From the NCBI GenBank assembly GCA_963830205.1, contig CAWHLP010000009.1, positions 1 to 64,000 of the forward strand: a stretch of 64,000 nt of DNA. Direction: 5' to 3'. The translations under genes and the position numbers were made by a program. The DNA is from CAVSRC01 sp963830205 (lineage in GTDB: Bacteria; Pseudomonadota; Alphaproteobacteria; Rhizobiales; Kaistiaceae). Below are positions 63,036 to 64,000 of the stretch, in pieces (position 1 is the stretch's first letter; every line of letters begins with the position of its first letter). The notes beneath the pieces were generated by a model. That model worked only from the letters and a program-made list of their open reading frames with translations, did no database searches and had not been told where the DNA came from.

Positions 63036-64000
63036 AATCAGCCCGGAAATCGTCGCCGTCCTCATGCTCGGGGGCGTATTCGTCCTCGCCTTGACGGGAT
63101 TTCCAATTGCCTTCGTGATCGGCAGCATCGCCTTTTTCATCGGCATCGTGGCGTTCGGCGCGACCACGACGTTCCACATCCTCTACACCCGCTTCTACGA
63201 CCTGTCCCTGAACTATCCGTATCTGGCGGTGCCGCTTTTCACCTTCATGGGTGTGGTCCTTCAAAAATCGGGAATCACCAAAGAGCTTTACCAACGGCTC
63301 TATGAAGCGCTGGGGACCGTCCGCGGCGGGCTATTGTTGGTGACGATCATCTTCGGAACCATCCTGGCCGCTTGCCTTGGCGTCATCGCCGCATCGGTGA
63401 CAATCCTTGCTCTCATCGCCCTCAGCCCCATGGTCAGTCGTGGCTACGACAGGCCACTCGCTGCCGGCACCATCGTAGCCTCCGGCACGCTGGGCATCCT
63501 CATCCCGCCCAGTATCATGCTCGTTGTTTACGCGCCGCAAGCCGGCCTTTCCATCGGGCAGATGTTCATGGGGGCGGTGTTCCCCGGACTGATCCTCTCC
63601 GCCCTTTACATCATCTACGTCGTCGTTCGCTGCAGGCTCGACCCGGCACTCGGCCCCCCCATCCCCGCCGACCAGATGACGCCATTCACCTTCGACAAGA
63701 TTCTGGGCCTGCTCATGGCGCTGGTGCCGCCGGTGGCGCTCATGCTCGCCGTTTTAGGGACCATCTTCGCGGGCATCGCCCCGCCAACCGAGGCCGCTGC
63801 GGTCGGAAGCTTCGCCTCGATCCTGTTGGCGATCCTCTATCGCAGGTTCAGCTGGGAGCTCATCAAGCAGGCCAGCATAGAAACCCTGCGGGTCAGCGCA
63901 TTCGTGGTGCTCATCGCCGCCCTCTGCTACGCCTTCGTCGGAATCTTCATGAACGCGGGCTCGGGCGACGTGGTGGCCGAGATGATCTTGGCCGTGCCAG
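63028..64000 (+). CDS. dctM: TRAP transporter large permease (DctM family), 3' end cut
   Basis: The frame is open to the right edge for 324 codons. It begins with TTG at 63028 (LIEISPEIVAVLMLGGVFVL) overlapping the dctQ stop. Many membrane segments follow, with IFGTILAACLGVIAASVTIL, LGILIPPSIMLVVYAPQAG and GIAPPTEAAAVGSFASILLA, hallmarks of the DctM family. The full protein would be about 425-440 residues. It uses a sodium or proton gradient to move the substrate delivered by DctP. Confidence 0.92.
   Translation, partial: MIEISPEIVAVLMLGGVFVLALTGFPIAFVIGSIAFFIGIVAFGATTTFHILYTRFYDLSLNYPYLAVPLFTFMGVVLQKSGITKELYQRLYEALGTVRGGLLLVTIIFGTILAACLGVIAASVTILALIALSPMVSRGYDRPLAAGTIVASGTLGILIPPSIMLVVYAPQAGLSIGQMFMGAVFPGLILSALYIIYVVVRCRLDPALGPPIPADQMTPFTFDKILGLLMALVPPVALMLAVLGTIFAGIAPPTEAAAVGSFASILLAILYRRFSWELIKQASIETLRVSAFVVLIAALCYAFVGIFMNAGSGDVVAEMILAVP

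Overview
This 64 kb window is GC-rich chromosomal DNA from an alphaproteobacterium, most likely of the order Hyphomicrobiales (Rhizobiales). The basis is the 16S-tRNA-Ile-tRNA-Ala-23S order, the aerobic cobaltochelatase pair cobS/cobT next to a small J-domain gene and bolA, the lysC-ptsP-prfA-prmC-DUF4167 gene order, DUF1178, DUF3108 and DUF4167 proteins, the helicase-S4-fdxA-carD-rpoH block, and an alphaproteobacterial type heat-shock promoter (CTTG..CCATAT). I do not assign a genus.

Layout. 1-4.2 kb: a ribosomal RNA operon on the minus strand, cut by the left edge inside 23S, with boxA and promoter. 4.4-20.2 kb: envelope and housekeeping genes (M23 endopeptidase, clpB, a multi-spanning membrane protein, MOSC protein, DUF4167, prmC, prfA, ptsP, lysC, ubiG, carbonic anhydrase). 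20.2-21.7 kb: about 1.5 kb of noncoding DNA made of palindromic repeats and AT-rich spacers. 21.7-28.2 kb: a mainly minus-strand block (DUF1178, nitrilase-family amidohydrolase, glutaredoxin, comF, mutT, argJ, parvulin foldase), broken by one plus-strand methyltransferase. 28.4-39.6 kb: secA, an L,D-transpeptidase-like lipoprotein, accA, xerD, aroK-aroB, a CNNM/CorC-type transporter and a flavoprotein. 39.6-48.3 kb: bolA, dnaJ-like, cobS, cobT, a phytase-like exported protein, an S9 peptidase, rpmB and a DUF3108 protein. 48.7-57.4 kb: SUV3-like helicase, S4 RNA-binding protein, 7Fe ferredoxin, carD, rpoH, an M48 metalloprotease and a nuclease-fold protein. 57.5-64 kb: tRNA-Arg(CCT), then an accessory stretch: small unrecognised minus-strand genes with a broken excisionase-like HTH gene, followed by a FadR-type regulator, an MBL-fold hydrolase and a TRAP transporter (dctP, dctQ, and dctM cut by the right edge).

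How the genes work together. Most of the window is core information processing, envelope maintenance and biosynthesis. rpoH lies in the window, and the clpB promoter here matches what RpoH recognises in alphaproteobacteria. CobS and CobT are partners in cobalt insertion. aroK and aroB are consecutive shikimate genes. The FadR regulator, hydrolase and TRAP genes look like one regulated uptake and catabolism locus, with a clear palindromic operator just upstream.

Quality note. Five otherwise conserved genes (clpB, the nitrilase-family gene, the CNNM gene, the M48 gene, fadR-like) are each split by what looks like one inserted or deleted base, and the ptsP start appears one C short in a C7 run. 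This points to uncorrected indel errors in the assembly rather than real gene decay. The most interesting real structure is a 136-bp palindromic repeat at the 5' end of prmC. Removing it exactly would restore a reading frame from an ATG that overlaps the prfA stop.
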